Shown piece by piece: positions 1 to 6,200 of a stretch of DNA of 9,667 bases. The DNA is taken from NCBI GenBank assembly GCA_026125925.1, contig JAHCKF010000104.1, positions 1 to 9,667 on the forward strand. Reading direction: 5' to 3'. The notes under the pieces are model-generated. The model searched no databases. It worked only from the letters and a program-made list of their open reading frames with translations, and was not told the origin of the DNA. Position numbers and translations under genes: made by a program. Each line of letters opens with the position of its first letter. Position 1 is the first letter of the stretch. This DNA is from Pseudolabrys sp. (GTDB taxonomy: Bacteria > Pseudomonadota > Alphaproteobacteria > Rhizobiales > Xanthobacteraceae).

Positions 1-10
1 TCCGCGCCGC

Positions 11-1186
11 TTACTTCATCGGGCACTTGTCGTGGAAGCGGTCCTGGTCGTCCTTGACGATGGTCGCGACGGTCTTGAGCGAGAGCTGGCCGTCGGCATC
101 CTTGACCACATCCTGCAGGTAGAAATTCTGGATCGGGAAGTGGTTGTTGCCGAACTTGAAGCCACCGCGCAGCGACTTGAAGTCGGCCTTTTCCATGGCC
201 TTCTGCACCGCCGCCTTGTCCGACAGGTTGCCCTTGGTCGCGACGATCGCCGAGTTGATGAGCTGCGCCGCGTCATAGGCCTGGGCGCCGTAATAGGTCG
301 GGCGCAGGCCGGTGTACTTCTTGCGGTAGTCGGCGACGAACTTCTTGTTCTGCTCGTTCGGCAGGTCGTTGACCCACTCCTGCGCGCCCGGCACGCCGAT
401 CGCATTGTCCTTCTGCAGGGGCAGCGACAATTCGTCGATGGTGAAGGCGGTGTAGAGCGGCACCGAGCCCTTGAGGCCGGAGGCGGCGTATTGGTTGAGG
501 AACTGCACGCCGGCAGCACCCGGATAGAACACGAAGATCGATTCCGCGCCCGAGGCCTTGGCCTTGGCGAGCTCAGCCGAGAAGTCGAGTTGCGACGGCC
601 AGGTGGTCAGTTCCTGACCGACGACCTTGCCCTTGAAGGTCGAGGCGACGCCCGCGAGCATGTCCTTGCCGGCGGCGTAGTTCGGACCGATCAGGAAGAC
701 GCTCTTGACGCCCTTCTGGTTCATGTAGAGGCCCATGGCCTGCGGCGTCTGGTCGTTCTGCCACGACGTCGAGAAGAAGAACGGCGAACACAGTTCGCCG
801 GCGATCTGCGACGGGCCGGCATTGGCGCTGATGAGGAAGGTCTTGGAATCGACGACCGGCTTGAGCGAGGCCAGCAACACGTTCGACCAGATGTAGCCGG
901 TGACGAAATCGACCTTGTCGCTTTCGATCAGCTTCTCGGTCTTCTGCTTGCCGACATCCGGCTTCTGCGCGTCGTCTTCGTAGATCACCTCAACCGGAAT
1001 GCCGCCCATCTTGCGGCCCATGTGATCGAGCGCCAATTCGAAGGAATTGCGCATGTCGTTGCCGATCACCGCCGTCGGCCCGCTGAAGGTCGAGACGAAG
1101 CCGATCTTGATGGTTTTCTGCTGAGCCAGCGCGGGCTGCGCCGCGAGCAGGACGACGGCACCGGCCGCCAGGAGCGCCTTACGCAT
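11..1186 (-). CDS. ABC transporter periplasmic substrate-binding protein (type-1 fold, branched-chain amino acid/aromatic acid family)
   Basis: This is the periplasmic ligand receptor of a HAAT-type ABC importer; it would bind a small organic solute and deliver it to Liv-like permeases. The 391-aa product opens with a Sec signal peptide (residues 1-21, cleavage after ALA before QQ). The mature start, IKIGFVSTFSGPTAVIGND, is the typical first strand and ligand loop of the Peripla_BP_6 fold, and the length is usual for the family. Two cysteines (C133 in GELCSP, C388 near the end) could form a disulfide. I chose ATG 1186 over the in-frame ATG at 1219 because GGGGAGGAAC lies just upstream and the signal peptide starts there. 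The longer start would place a charged 11-residue leader before it. No permease or ATPase gene is in the window; they may lie beyond the left edge. Several relatives in purple non-sulfur and rhizobial bacteria bind aromatic acids, but the ligand here is unknown. Confidence 0.93.
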   Translation of the reverse strand: MRKALLAAGAVVLLAAQPALAQQKTIKIGFVSTFSGPTAVIGNDMRNSFELALDHMGRKMGGIPVEVIYEDDAQKPDVGKQKTEKLIESDKVDFVTGYIWSNVLLASLKPVVDSKTFLISANAGPSQIAGELCSPFFFSTSWQNDQTPQAMGLYMNQKGVKSVFLIGPNYAAGKDMLAGVASTFKGKVVGQELTTWPSQLDFSAELAKAKASGAESIFVFYPGAAGVQFLNQYAASGLKGSVPLYTAFTIDELSLPLQKDNAIGVPGAQEWVNDLPNEQNKKFVADYRKKYTGLRPTYYGAQAYDAAQLINSAIVATKGNLSDKAAVQKAMEKADFKSLRGGFKFGNNHFPIQNFYLQDVVKDADGQLSLKTVATIVKDDQDRFHDKCPMK

Positions 1187-1202
1187 TTTAGTTCCTCCCC
1201 TT

Positions 1203-1218
1203 TGGCCGTTAGCGGCCA
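1203..1218. repeat. Perfect inverted repeat in the leader of the binding-protein gene
   Basis: TGGCCG-TTAG-CGGCCA is a perfect 6-bp palindrome with a 4-nt loop. On the minus strand it lies immediately before the GGGGAGGAA ribosome-binding site at about 1191-1200. It could fold as a small RNA hairpin next to the SD, or serve as an operator. No T-run follows, so it is not an intrinsic terminator. The structure is seen directly; any function is inference. Confidence 0.45.
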
Positions 1219-1288
1219 TTTTGCTTTCGCCGGATAACCTAGCTGAGTTTGCTCCGGACCGTCTATGGATTACTGATCTTACCGTCGT

Positions 1289-1316
1289 TTGGCCGCCACC
1301 TGGATTGAACTATAAT
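1289..1316 (+). promoter_or_regulatory. Candidate sigma70 promoter for the dehydrogenase gene
   Basis: A perfect TATAAT occurs at 1311-1316 in otherwise GC-rich DNA. TTGGCC (4 of 6 matches to TTGACA) lies at 1289-1294 with a 16-bp spacer. Transcription would start near 1323, leaving a leader of about 27 nt before ATG 1350. The position in the divergent intergenic region supports the call. I found no equally good promoter for the minus-strand binding-protein gene. Confidence 0.6.
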
Positions 1317-1349
1317 TCCACTCCCGCATGCCGATGAACAGGACCTTCG

Positions 1350-2192
1350 ATGCCGCCGACCATTGCCATCATTGCCGCCGGCGCCATGGGCGCGGGCGTC
1401 GCTCAATGCCTGACCGCCAAGGGCGTCACCGTGCTGACGTCGCTGGCCGGCCGCAGCGCGGAAAGCGTCAAACGGGCGACTGCGGCGGGCATGCAGGATG
1501 CCGACGACGGGAGCCTGGCCGAGGCCGACTTCGTGCTGTCGATTCTGCCGCCGGGCGAAGCGGTAGCGCTGGCGCAGCGGCTTGCCCCGGCGCTCGCCGC
1601 CGCGCGGCGTAAAACGATCTATGTCGATTGCAATGCGGTGTCGCCGCCGACCGCACAGGCCGTGGCCGACGTCATCACGCCGACCGGCTGCGGCTTCGTC
1701 GATGCCGGCATTATCGGCCCGCCGCCGCGGCCCGGCACGACGAACACAAAGTTCTATGCATCCGGCCCGCACGCCAGGGATTTCGCCGCGCTCAACGAAT
1801 TCGGCCTGATCGTACGGCCGCTTGACGGGCCGCTCACCGCCGCCTCGTCGCTGAAAATGTCCTATGCCGGCATCACCAAGGGGCTCACGGCGCTCGGCGG
1901 CACCATGATGCTCGCCGCCGCGCGGGGCGGTTCCGCCGAAGCGTTGCGCGCCGAGCTCGCCGAGAGCCAGCCCGGGCTGCTGAGCTTTTTCGAACGCATG
2001 GTGCCGTCGATGTACGGCAAGGCCTATCGCTGGGTCGCCGAGCTGGACGAGATCGCCGCTTTCGTCGGCGCCGAGCGCCCGGAAAGCGCGATGCTGTCGG
2101 CCTCGGCGCGGCTCTACGAAACCATCGCGGCGGATGTGGCGGGCGACAACCGGGAAACCGCTGTACTCGACCAATTCCTCAAGTCTAAATGA
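1350..2192 (+). CDS. NAD(P)-dependent oxidoreductase, 6-phosphogluconate/3-hydroxyisobutyrate dehydrogenase superfamily with DUF1932-type C-terminus
   Basis: This 280-aa cytoplasmic enzyme probably oxidises or reduces a beta-hydroxy acid. The N-terminal Rossmann domain has the dinucleotide loop IIAAGAMGAG (residues 7-16), where the first glycine of the usual GxGxxG is alanine (A9). GRS at 34-36 after the second strand would suit NADP, but this is inference. Family landmarks follow: LSILPPGEA (63-71), VDCNAVSP (92-99) and the substrate-loop region DAGIIGPPP (118-126). The presumed catalytic lysine is K169 in SSLKMSYAGITKG. The alpha-helical C-terminal half resembles the DUF1932 domain rather than the classical HIBADH tail, and position +4 from the lysine is not asparagine, as I remember for this subfamily. 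ATG 1350 is preceded by AGGA. The next gene begins 73 nt downstream, so cotranscription is plausible. The substrate is unknown. Confidence 0.88.
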   Translation: MPPTIAIIAAGAMGAGVAQCLTAKGVTVLTSLAGRSAESVKRATAAGMQDADDGSLAEADFVLSILPPGEAVALAQRLAPALAAARRKTIYVDCNAVSPPTAQAVADVITPTGCGFVDAGIIGPPPRPGTTNTKFYASGPHARDFAALNEFGLIVRPLDGPLTAASSLKMSYAGITKGLTALGGTMMLAAARGGSAEALRAELAESQPGLLSFFERMVPSMYGKAYRWVAELDEIAAFVGAERPESAMLSASARLYETIAADVAGDNRETAVLDQFLKSK

Positions 2193-2226
2193 CTGTCATC
2201 ACCGGGCAAAGGCGTCCCTAAGCGAG

Positions 2227-2250
2227 ATGGCCGGGTCGAAGCCCGGCCAT
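2227..2250. repeat. Palindromic intergenic repeat (9-bp perfect stem)
   Basis: ATGGCCGGG (2227-2235) and CCCGGCCAT (2242-2250) are perfect reverse complements around TCGAAG. In RNA the loop could close further with a U-G pair and a CGAA tetraloop. It sits between the dehydrogenase stop and the PaaG-like start, ending 15 nt before ATG 2266. There is no T-tract, so it is not a typical rho-independent terminator. The pattern, followed by GACGG, resembles a dispersed palindrome I recall from Bradyrhizobium-type genomes; that recognition is from memory. Confidence 0.75.
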
Positions 2251-2265
2251 GACGGAACGAAACTA

Positions 2266-3057
2266 ATGTCCGAACCAACGATCCTCGTCACGCGCGAAGC
2301 CGGCTTTCGCATCGTCACGCTCAACCGGCCGGAGCGGCTCAACGCCTTCACCGATGCGATGCATGAGGAGCTGCGCGCCGCGCTCGAGGAGGCCGAAGCC
2401 GACGAAGATTGCCGCGCGCTCATGATCACCGGCGCCGGCCGCGGCTTCTGCGCCGGACAGGATCTCAACGACCGGCTGCTCAAGCCCGGCGAGAAGCCGG
2501 TGCCGCGCGAGTCGCTGGAGAAATATTACAATCCGCTGGTCCGCAAGTTGCGGCGGCTGCCCTTCCCGGTCGTCGCCGCCGTCAACGGCGTCGCCGCCGG
2601 GGCCGGCGCCAATGTGGCGCTGGCCTGCGACATCGTCATCGCCGCGCAATCGGCGAGCTTTACGCAATCCTTCGCTCGCATCGGCCTGGTGCCGGATTCC
2701 GGCGGCACGTCCATTCTGCCGCGGCTGATCGGCGAGGCGCGCGCCCGCGCCCTGATGCTGACCGCGCAGCCGGTGCCGGCGGCCCAGGCGGCGGAATGGG
2801 GCATGGTCTGGCGCTGCGTTGCCGACAACGAGCTGATGCCGGAAGCCACGGCACTGTGTTCGCAGTTCGCAGCCGCGCCGACGCAAGGTCTGGCCCTGAT
2901 CAAGCGCGCACTCGATGCCTCCGCAACCAACTCGCTCGACGAACAACTCGACCTGGAACGCGACCTGCAGCGCGAAGCCGTGATGTTGCCGGATTACGCC
3001 GAGGGCGTGCGCGCCTTCATGGAAAAGCGAAAGCCTCAATTCCGTGGCCGCAAATGA
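2266..3057 (+). CDS. paaG: Enoyl-CoA hydratase/isomerase, probable 2-(1,2-epoxy-1,2-dihydrophenyl)acetyl-CoA isomerase (PaaG-like)
   Basis: This 263-aa crotonase-fold enzyme closely follows E. coli PaaG as I remember it, including LNRPERLN (19-26), GAGRGFCAGQDLNDR (57-70), YYNPLVR (87-93), AVNGVAAGAGAN (105-116), WGM (178-180) and the tail region TNSLDEQLDLERD. FCAGQDL and GVAAGAGA form the oxyanion hole. D144 in LVPDSGGT is the equivalent of the PaaG catalytic aspartate. PaaG converts ring-epoxyphenylacetyl-CoA to an oxepin and also acts as an enoyl-CoA isomerase. ATG 2266 was chosen because a start at 2134 would run through the preceding gene and the palindrome and would add 44 unrelated residues. 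The SD is weak (CGGAAC). No other paa genes are in the window, so it may instead be a general delta3,delta2-enoyl-CoA isomerase or hydratase in aromatic or fatty-acid breakdown. Confidence 0.85.
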   Translation: MSEPTILVTREAGFRIVTLNRPERLNAFTDAMHEELRAALEEAEADEDCRALMITGAGRGFCAGQDLNDRLLKPGEKPVPRESLEKYYNPLVRKLRRLPFPVVAAVNGVAAGAGANVALACDIVIAAQSASFTQSFARIGLVPDSGGTSILPRLIGEARARALMLTAQPVPAAQAAEWGMVWRCVADNELMPEATALCSQFAAAPTQGLALIKRALDASATNSLDEQLDLERDLQREAVMLPDYAEGVRAFMEKRKPQFRGRK

Positions 3058-3079
3058 TGCCAATTGGTAATATGGACCG

Positions 3080-3316
3080 ATGAAAACGGCTCTTCTTGCT
3101 TTCGCCTGCCTGATCTCCGCGGGCCTGATCGCCGCGCCGATGGCCGAGGCGAGGCCAGGGCCTAAATCCAAGCATCACGTCGCACGCAAGACCATCAAGA
3201 AAAACGGCCAATCCGGCGGCGTCACCGTCAGCACGCAGGATGTCGATGGCGACGGCACCGGCGATGTTGTCGTCGTCTCGCCACCGAAGCCCAAGCCGCG
3301 AAAGCATAGACAGTAA
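3080..3316 (+). CDS. Small secreted basic protein with one DxDGDGxxD calcium-loop motif (hypothetical)
   Basis: I do not recognise this 78-aa protein as a named family. Residues 1-24 form a clear Sec signal peptide (Met-Lys start, hydrophobic core, cleavage likely after AEA). The mature part of about 54 residues is lysine- and arginine-rich (KSKHHVARKTIKK), and residues 54-62 read DVDGDGTGD. That matches the Dx[DN]xDGxxD loop of dockerin/EF-hand and FG-GAP-like calcium sites. A proline-lysine tail (PPKPKPRKHR) ends it. It starts 22 nt after the PaaG-like gene with no strong SD, so it could be the last cistron of that transcript. Codon use resembles its neighbours, and signal peptide plus acidic loop argue for a real gene. 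A periplasmic or extracellular location is inferred; function unknown. Confidence 0.7.
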   Translation: MKTALLAFACLISAGLIAAPMAEARPGPKSKHHVARKTIKKNGQSGGVTVSTQDVDGDGTGDVVVVSPPKPKPRKHRQ

Positions 3317-3585
3317 CAGCCAATCGCCTGATGACGGCGCCTGGGCGCATGTCCGGCGCAAGCGCGGCACTCGATGCGTCAAGCTGAAAACACAAGCGGC
3401 GGCGAGCACGACGCTGTGTCGCACCGTATTGGAACTGCTGCAAAAGCGCAGCAAACCACGACGCTTGCCGTCATTAAGCATAGAGGCGTTAAGCAAGACC
3501 GTTAAGTTTATACGTGATTTTTACACCGCTACCTTTCGTGTGGGCGACGTACTCGGAGGCACACACGGACAGGGAGGGGTGCGGC
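3317..3585. other. Gene-free region upstream of the SGNH/MBOAT cassette
   Basis: This 269-nt stretch shows no convincing coding frame on either strand. Its right half is AT-richer than the surroundings and carries TTAAG three times at 3474-3478, 3489-3493 and 3502-3506, followed by TTTATACG (3507-3514). That makes it the likely promoter area for the following gene, although no hexamer pair fits the sigma70 consensus well. The TTAA spacings (11 and 9 nt) do not match the TTAA-N7-TTAA CtrA consensus. A strong SD, GGGAGGGG, ends the region just before ATG 3586. Confidence 0.5.
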
Positions 3586-4269
3586 ATGTTTTTTCCGCGC
3601 ATCGCGTTTTCAGCGTTGTTGGCATTGGCAATCCTGGCGGCAGCGCCGGTTGAGGCGCGCACCGTGAGCGTCGCCGTCGTCGGCGATTCGCTCGCCAACG
3701 ATCTGGCCAACGGCATGGAAGACAATTTCACCGGCAAGCCGGTGAACGTGATCAAGCTCACGCAATTCGCCACCGGCCTCGTCCGCACCGACTACTTCAA
3801 CTGGAACGGCACGGTGCAGAACGCGCTGCGCCATGGCGACGCCAACGTCGTCGTCGTCGTGCTCGGCGGCAACGATCATCAGCCGATCCGCGTCGACGGC
3901 CGCCGCCTCGATCCACTGACCAAGGAATGGCGCGCCGAATATGCCCGCCGCGTCGGCCATTTCATGGATACGATCGGCAGGTCGCGCGGCAAACTGTATT
4001 GGGTCGGCCTGCCCGACGTGCGCTCGGACAAGCTCGGTCACGGTTATCGCGCCATGAACGCGATCTACAAGCGCGAGGCCGCCAAGCGGAAGCTCAGATA
4101 CATCGATATCTGGGGCAAATTCCACGCCAAGGACAGCGCCTATTCCTCCTTCGGCATGAGCCTCGAAGGCGTGAAGCGGCAGATCCGGAAGGATGACGGC
4201 ATGCATTTCACCGAAGCCGGCCGTCGCGTGTTCGCCGATTACGTCGCCAGGAGTATCGGGCTGCGTTGA
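3586..4269 (+). CDS. Periplasmic SGNH/GDSL-like hydrolase (DUF459-type), probable partner of the MBOAT acyltransferase
   Basis: The 227-aa product has a signal peptide (residues 1-24, cleavage after PVEA), so it should act in the periplasm. The SGNH catalytic blocks are all visible. Block I is VVGDSLAND with nucleophile S35. Block III is VVLGGNDHQ with G95 and N96. Block V is DDGMHFTEAG with the D204/H207 pair. This architecture is that of an acylesterase or acyltransferase on a carbohydrate. Genes of this type beside an MBOAT protein (as with AlgX/AlgJ-AlgI or PatB-PatA) usually move acetyl groups onto an exported polysaccharide or peptidoglycan. ATG 3586 was chosen because AGGGAGGGG lies 8 nt upstream and the signal peptide begins there; the in-frame ATG at 3514 lacks both. 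The MBOAT gene starts 29 nt after the stop. The polymer substrate is unknown. Confidence 0.88.
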   Translation: MFFPRIAFSALLALAILAAAPVEARTVSVAVVGDSLANDLANGMEDNFTGKPVNVIKLTQFATGLVRTDYFNWNGTVQNALRHGDANVVVVVLGGNDHQPIRVDGRRLDPLTKEWRAEYARRVGHFMDTIGRSRGKLYWVGLPDVRSDKLGHGYRAMNAIYKREAAKRKLRYIDIWGKFHAKDSAYSSFGMSLEGVKRQIRKDDGMHFTEAGRRVFADYVARSIGLR

Positions 4270-4298
4270 GCGCCGCCGTCAGTTGAAAGTCCGCGGCC

Positions 4299-5783
4299 AT
4301 GCTGTTCCCGACGCCGGAGTTCGCTTTCTTCTTCTTTGCCGTGTTCGTCGCGGCATGGGCGCTGCGTGCCCACGCCGAGCCGCGCAAGCTGGTGCTGCTC
4401 GGCGCCAGCTACTTTTTCTACGGCTTCTGGGACTGGCGCTTCATGGCGCTGCTCGCCGGCTCGTCGCTCTTCAATTGGGCGGCCGGGCTGCTGGTCGCCG
4501 CGAGCAATAACGAGACGGCACGGCATCGCCTCGTGGCACTGGCCACCGCGGTCAATCTCGGCTTGCTCGGCTATTTCAAATACTACAACTTCTTCATGGA
4601 CAGCCTGACCGACCTGACCGTCGCACTCGGCATCCAGCGCGACATGCCGTTTCTCGAGATCATTCTGCCGATCGGCATTTCATTTTTTACTTTCCAGGGC
4701 ATCTCCTACGTCATTGACGTCTATCGCCGCCAGCTCAAGCCGGTGGCATCGCCGATCGACCTCGCGCTCTACATTTCGTTCTTCCCGCAACTCGTCGCCG
4801 GACCCATCGTCCGCGCGTCGCATTTCCTGCCGCAACTCGGCAAAGTGCCGGTGCTGACCCGCGCCGCAATCTCCACCGGCTTCCTGCTGATCCTCAACGG
4901 CATGCTGAAGAAGACGGTGATCGCCCATTATCTGGCCGTCGATCTGATCGACCCGGTGTTCGACAATCCGTCGCAGGCCTCGAGCACCGACCTCCTCGCC
5001 GCCCACTATGCCTATGTCGTGCAGGTCTATTGCGATTTCTCGGCCTACAGCGACATCGCCATCGGCGCCGCGGCGCTGCTCGGCTACCGGTTTCGGAAGA
5101 ACTTCGATCGGCCGTTCGGCACCACGTCGCTGCAACAGCTCTGGCAGCGCTGGCACATCTCGCTGTCCACCTGGTTGCGCGACTATGTCTACCGGCCGCT
5201 GCGCGGCGACAAGCGCGATGCCGGCTGGCGCATGTACCGCAACGTCTTCCTGACCATGCTGATCGGCGGTCTCTGGCACGGCGCCAACTGGACCTTCGTC
5301 ATCTGGGGCGCAATCCACGGCGCCGCGCTGGTCGTCGAGCGCACGGTGAAGACACGCTGGCATGACTGGCAGACGACGCGGCTGCAGCTCGCGCCCGCCG
5401 GCGCCGCCGTGACCACCGGACGGCTGACACCGACACCGCTCGCCGCCTTCGTCCCGGCCTTCACCGGCTGGTTCATCACCTTCCACCTGTTCACGCTCGC
5501 CGCCATTTTCTTCCGCAGCCCCGATGTCGGCATCGCCACCGACTATTTCCGCGCCATGTTCGCGTTCCGCGGCGGCGCCGAACTGCTGACGCCGTTCGTC
5601 GCCGCGCTCACCGTCGGCTCGATCGCCATGCACTTCACCTCCGGCGACGGCCTCGAGCGCTTGGCTCAGCGGATCAAGGACTGGCCCGCCACTGCGCTCG
5701 GCCTGCTGTTCGGCTTCGGGCTTCTGTTCATCGCCATGATCGGGCCGGAAGGCGTGGCGCCGTTCATTTATTTCCAGTTCTAG
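4299..5783 (+). CDS. MBOAT-family membrane O-acyltransferase (AlgI/DltB-like)
   Basis: The 494-aa polytopic inner-membrane protein has roughly a dozen hydrophobic segments and the usual AlgI length. It passes acyl groups, probably acetyl, from the cytoplasm to a periplasmic acceptor enzyme. Diagnostic motifs are LFPTPEFAFFF at the N-terminus, YFKYYNFF (92-99), LPIGISFFTFQGISY (123-137), FPQLVAGPI (162-170), VQVYCDFSAYSDIAIG (241-256) and LWQRWHISLSTWLRDYVY (281-298). The catalytic-site motif is GGLWHGANWTFVIWG with H327, and H340 follows. The protein ends FIYFQF (489-494), matching the FxYxxF C-terminal motif known from DltX and from the ends of some bacterial MBOAT proteins. The SD is weak. 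It lies between its likely SGNH partner and a coupled small membrane protein. Confidence 0.95.
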   Translation: MLFPTPEFAFFFFAVFVAAWALRAHAEPRKLVLLGASYFFYGFWDWRFMALLAGSSLFNWAAGLLVAASNNETARHRLVALATAVNLGLLGYFKYYNFFMDSLTDLTVALGIQRDMPFLEIILPIGISFFTFQGISYVIDVYRRQLKPVASPIDLALYISFFPQLVAGPIVRASHFLPQLGKVPVLTRAAISTGFLLILNGMLKKTVIAHYLAVDLIDPVFDNPSQASSTDLLAAHYAYVVQVYCDFSAYSDIAIGAAALLGYRFRKNFDRPFGTTSLQQLWQRWHISLSTWLRDYVYRPLRGDKRDAGWRMYRNVFLTMLIGGLWHGANWTFVIWGAIHGAALVVERTVKTRWHDWQTTRLQLAPAGAAVTTGRLTPTPLAAFVPAFTGWFITFHLFTLAAIFFRSPDVGIATDYFRAMFAFRGGAELLTPFVAALTVGSIAMHFTSGDGLERLAQRIKDWPATALGLLFGFGLLFIAMIGPEGVAPFIYFQF

Positions 5784-5792
5784 GAGGTGCCG

Positions 5793-6071
5793 ATGCCCGA
5801 CCCAACGGCCGAAACCCAGGACGACCCGGGGCACAGCAACCGCAATGCCCGCGTGGCGGCGGTCGCCATGCTGGTCGGCTTTGGCCTGTTTGCGGTGTTC
5901 TATTCCGAAGGCGCCACCCACTTTGCCCGCAACCTGCCCGGCAATGCGGCGACCGACCTGCTGGTCGATGGTGCGGATGCCTGGCACGGCCTGATGCAAC
6001 ACCTCGGCCCGGCCCGGCTGGCGCCGGCGGTGCGCGATGCCCTGGAGACCCTGCGCCATCTCGCGTGGTAG
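5793..6071 (+). CDS. Small single-pass membrane protein coupled to the MBOAT gene (hypothetical)
   Basis: The 92-aa product is not a family I recognise. Residues 1-20 are polar and end in basic residues (NRNAR). Residues 21-37 form one hydrophobic segment, and residues 38-92 would then face the periplasm as an amphipathic, partly helical tail ending in LRHLAW. The start is ATG 5793, preceded by TAGGAGG, in which the MBOAT stop codon TAG is part of the ribosome-binding site. A GTG start six bases earlier would overlap that SD and is unlikely. This tight arrangement implies translation coupled to the acyltransferase, and suggests an accessory subunit of the SGNH/MBOAT complex by analogy with the small partner DltX of DltB. 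It lacks the FxYxxF ending, so it is not a DltX equivalent in sequence. The accessory role is inference. Confidence 0.75.
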   Translation: MPDPTAETQDDPGHSNRNARVAAVAMLVGFGLFAVFYSEGATHFARNLPGNAATDLLVDGADAWHGLMQHLGPARLAPAVRDALETLRHLAW

Positions 6072-6093
6072 CCTTTCGGGTGCCATCGCGACG

Positions 6094-6121
6094 TTGACTC
6101 CGCCGGGCCGATCATTAGCAT
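6094..6121 (+). promoter_or_regulatory. Candidate sigma70 promoter for the molybdenum hydroxylase operon
   Basis: TTGACT (5 of 6 matches) at 6094-6099 and TAGCAT (4 of 6) at 6116-6121 are separated by 16 bp, within the 129-nt gap between two cassettes. A better -10 hexamer, TACAAT at 6125-6130, is too far from this -35 to pair with it. A start near 6128 would give a leader of about 70 nt containing the inverted repeat at 6146-6171. Confidence 0.5.
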
Positions 6122-6145
6122 ACATACAATCTCGGAGCGCGCGAT

Positions 6146-6171
6146 CCCGAAACGGACGGCCGGTTTTCGGG
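6146..6171. repeat. Inverted repeat in the leader of the hydroxylase operon
   Basis: CCCGAAA (6146-6152) pairs with TTTCGGG (6165-6171) around a 12-nt GC-rich loop. The loop can extend the stem with one bulged base (CGG against CCG). It lies downstream of the promoter candidate and 29 nt before ATG 6201, with no T-run. It could be an RNA leader hairpin or an operator half-site pair; chance is also possible. Confidence 0.35.
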
Positions 6172-6200
6172 GCTCGAGCGCGTCTCAGGAACGCCGCCGC

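Noticed and set aside
32..1237. 401-codon open frame on the plus strand opposite the binding-protein gene
   Set aside because: It is antisense to a gene with a signal peptide, strong SD and family motifs. Its composition is Arg/Leu/Val-rich with no domain, as expected from GC-rich codon bias.
2227..2250. Rho-independent terminator after the dehydrogenase
   Set aside because: The hairpin is strong, but no T-run follows on either strand, and it matches an intergenic repeat pattern better.
2134..2265. Longer start for the PaaG-like protein
   Set aside because: It overlaps the dehydrogenase gene by 59 nt, reads through the palindrome, and adds residues unlike the family. ATG 2266 matches the usual length.
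3474..3506. CtrA binding site
   Set aside because: The TTAA spacings are 11 and 9 nt instead of 7, and the consensus is not met.
5787..5792. GTG start for the small membrane protein
   Set aside because: The GTG overlaps the GGAGG ribosome-binding site; ATG 5793 is correctly spaced.
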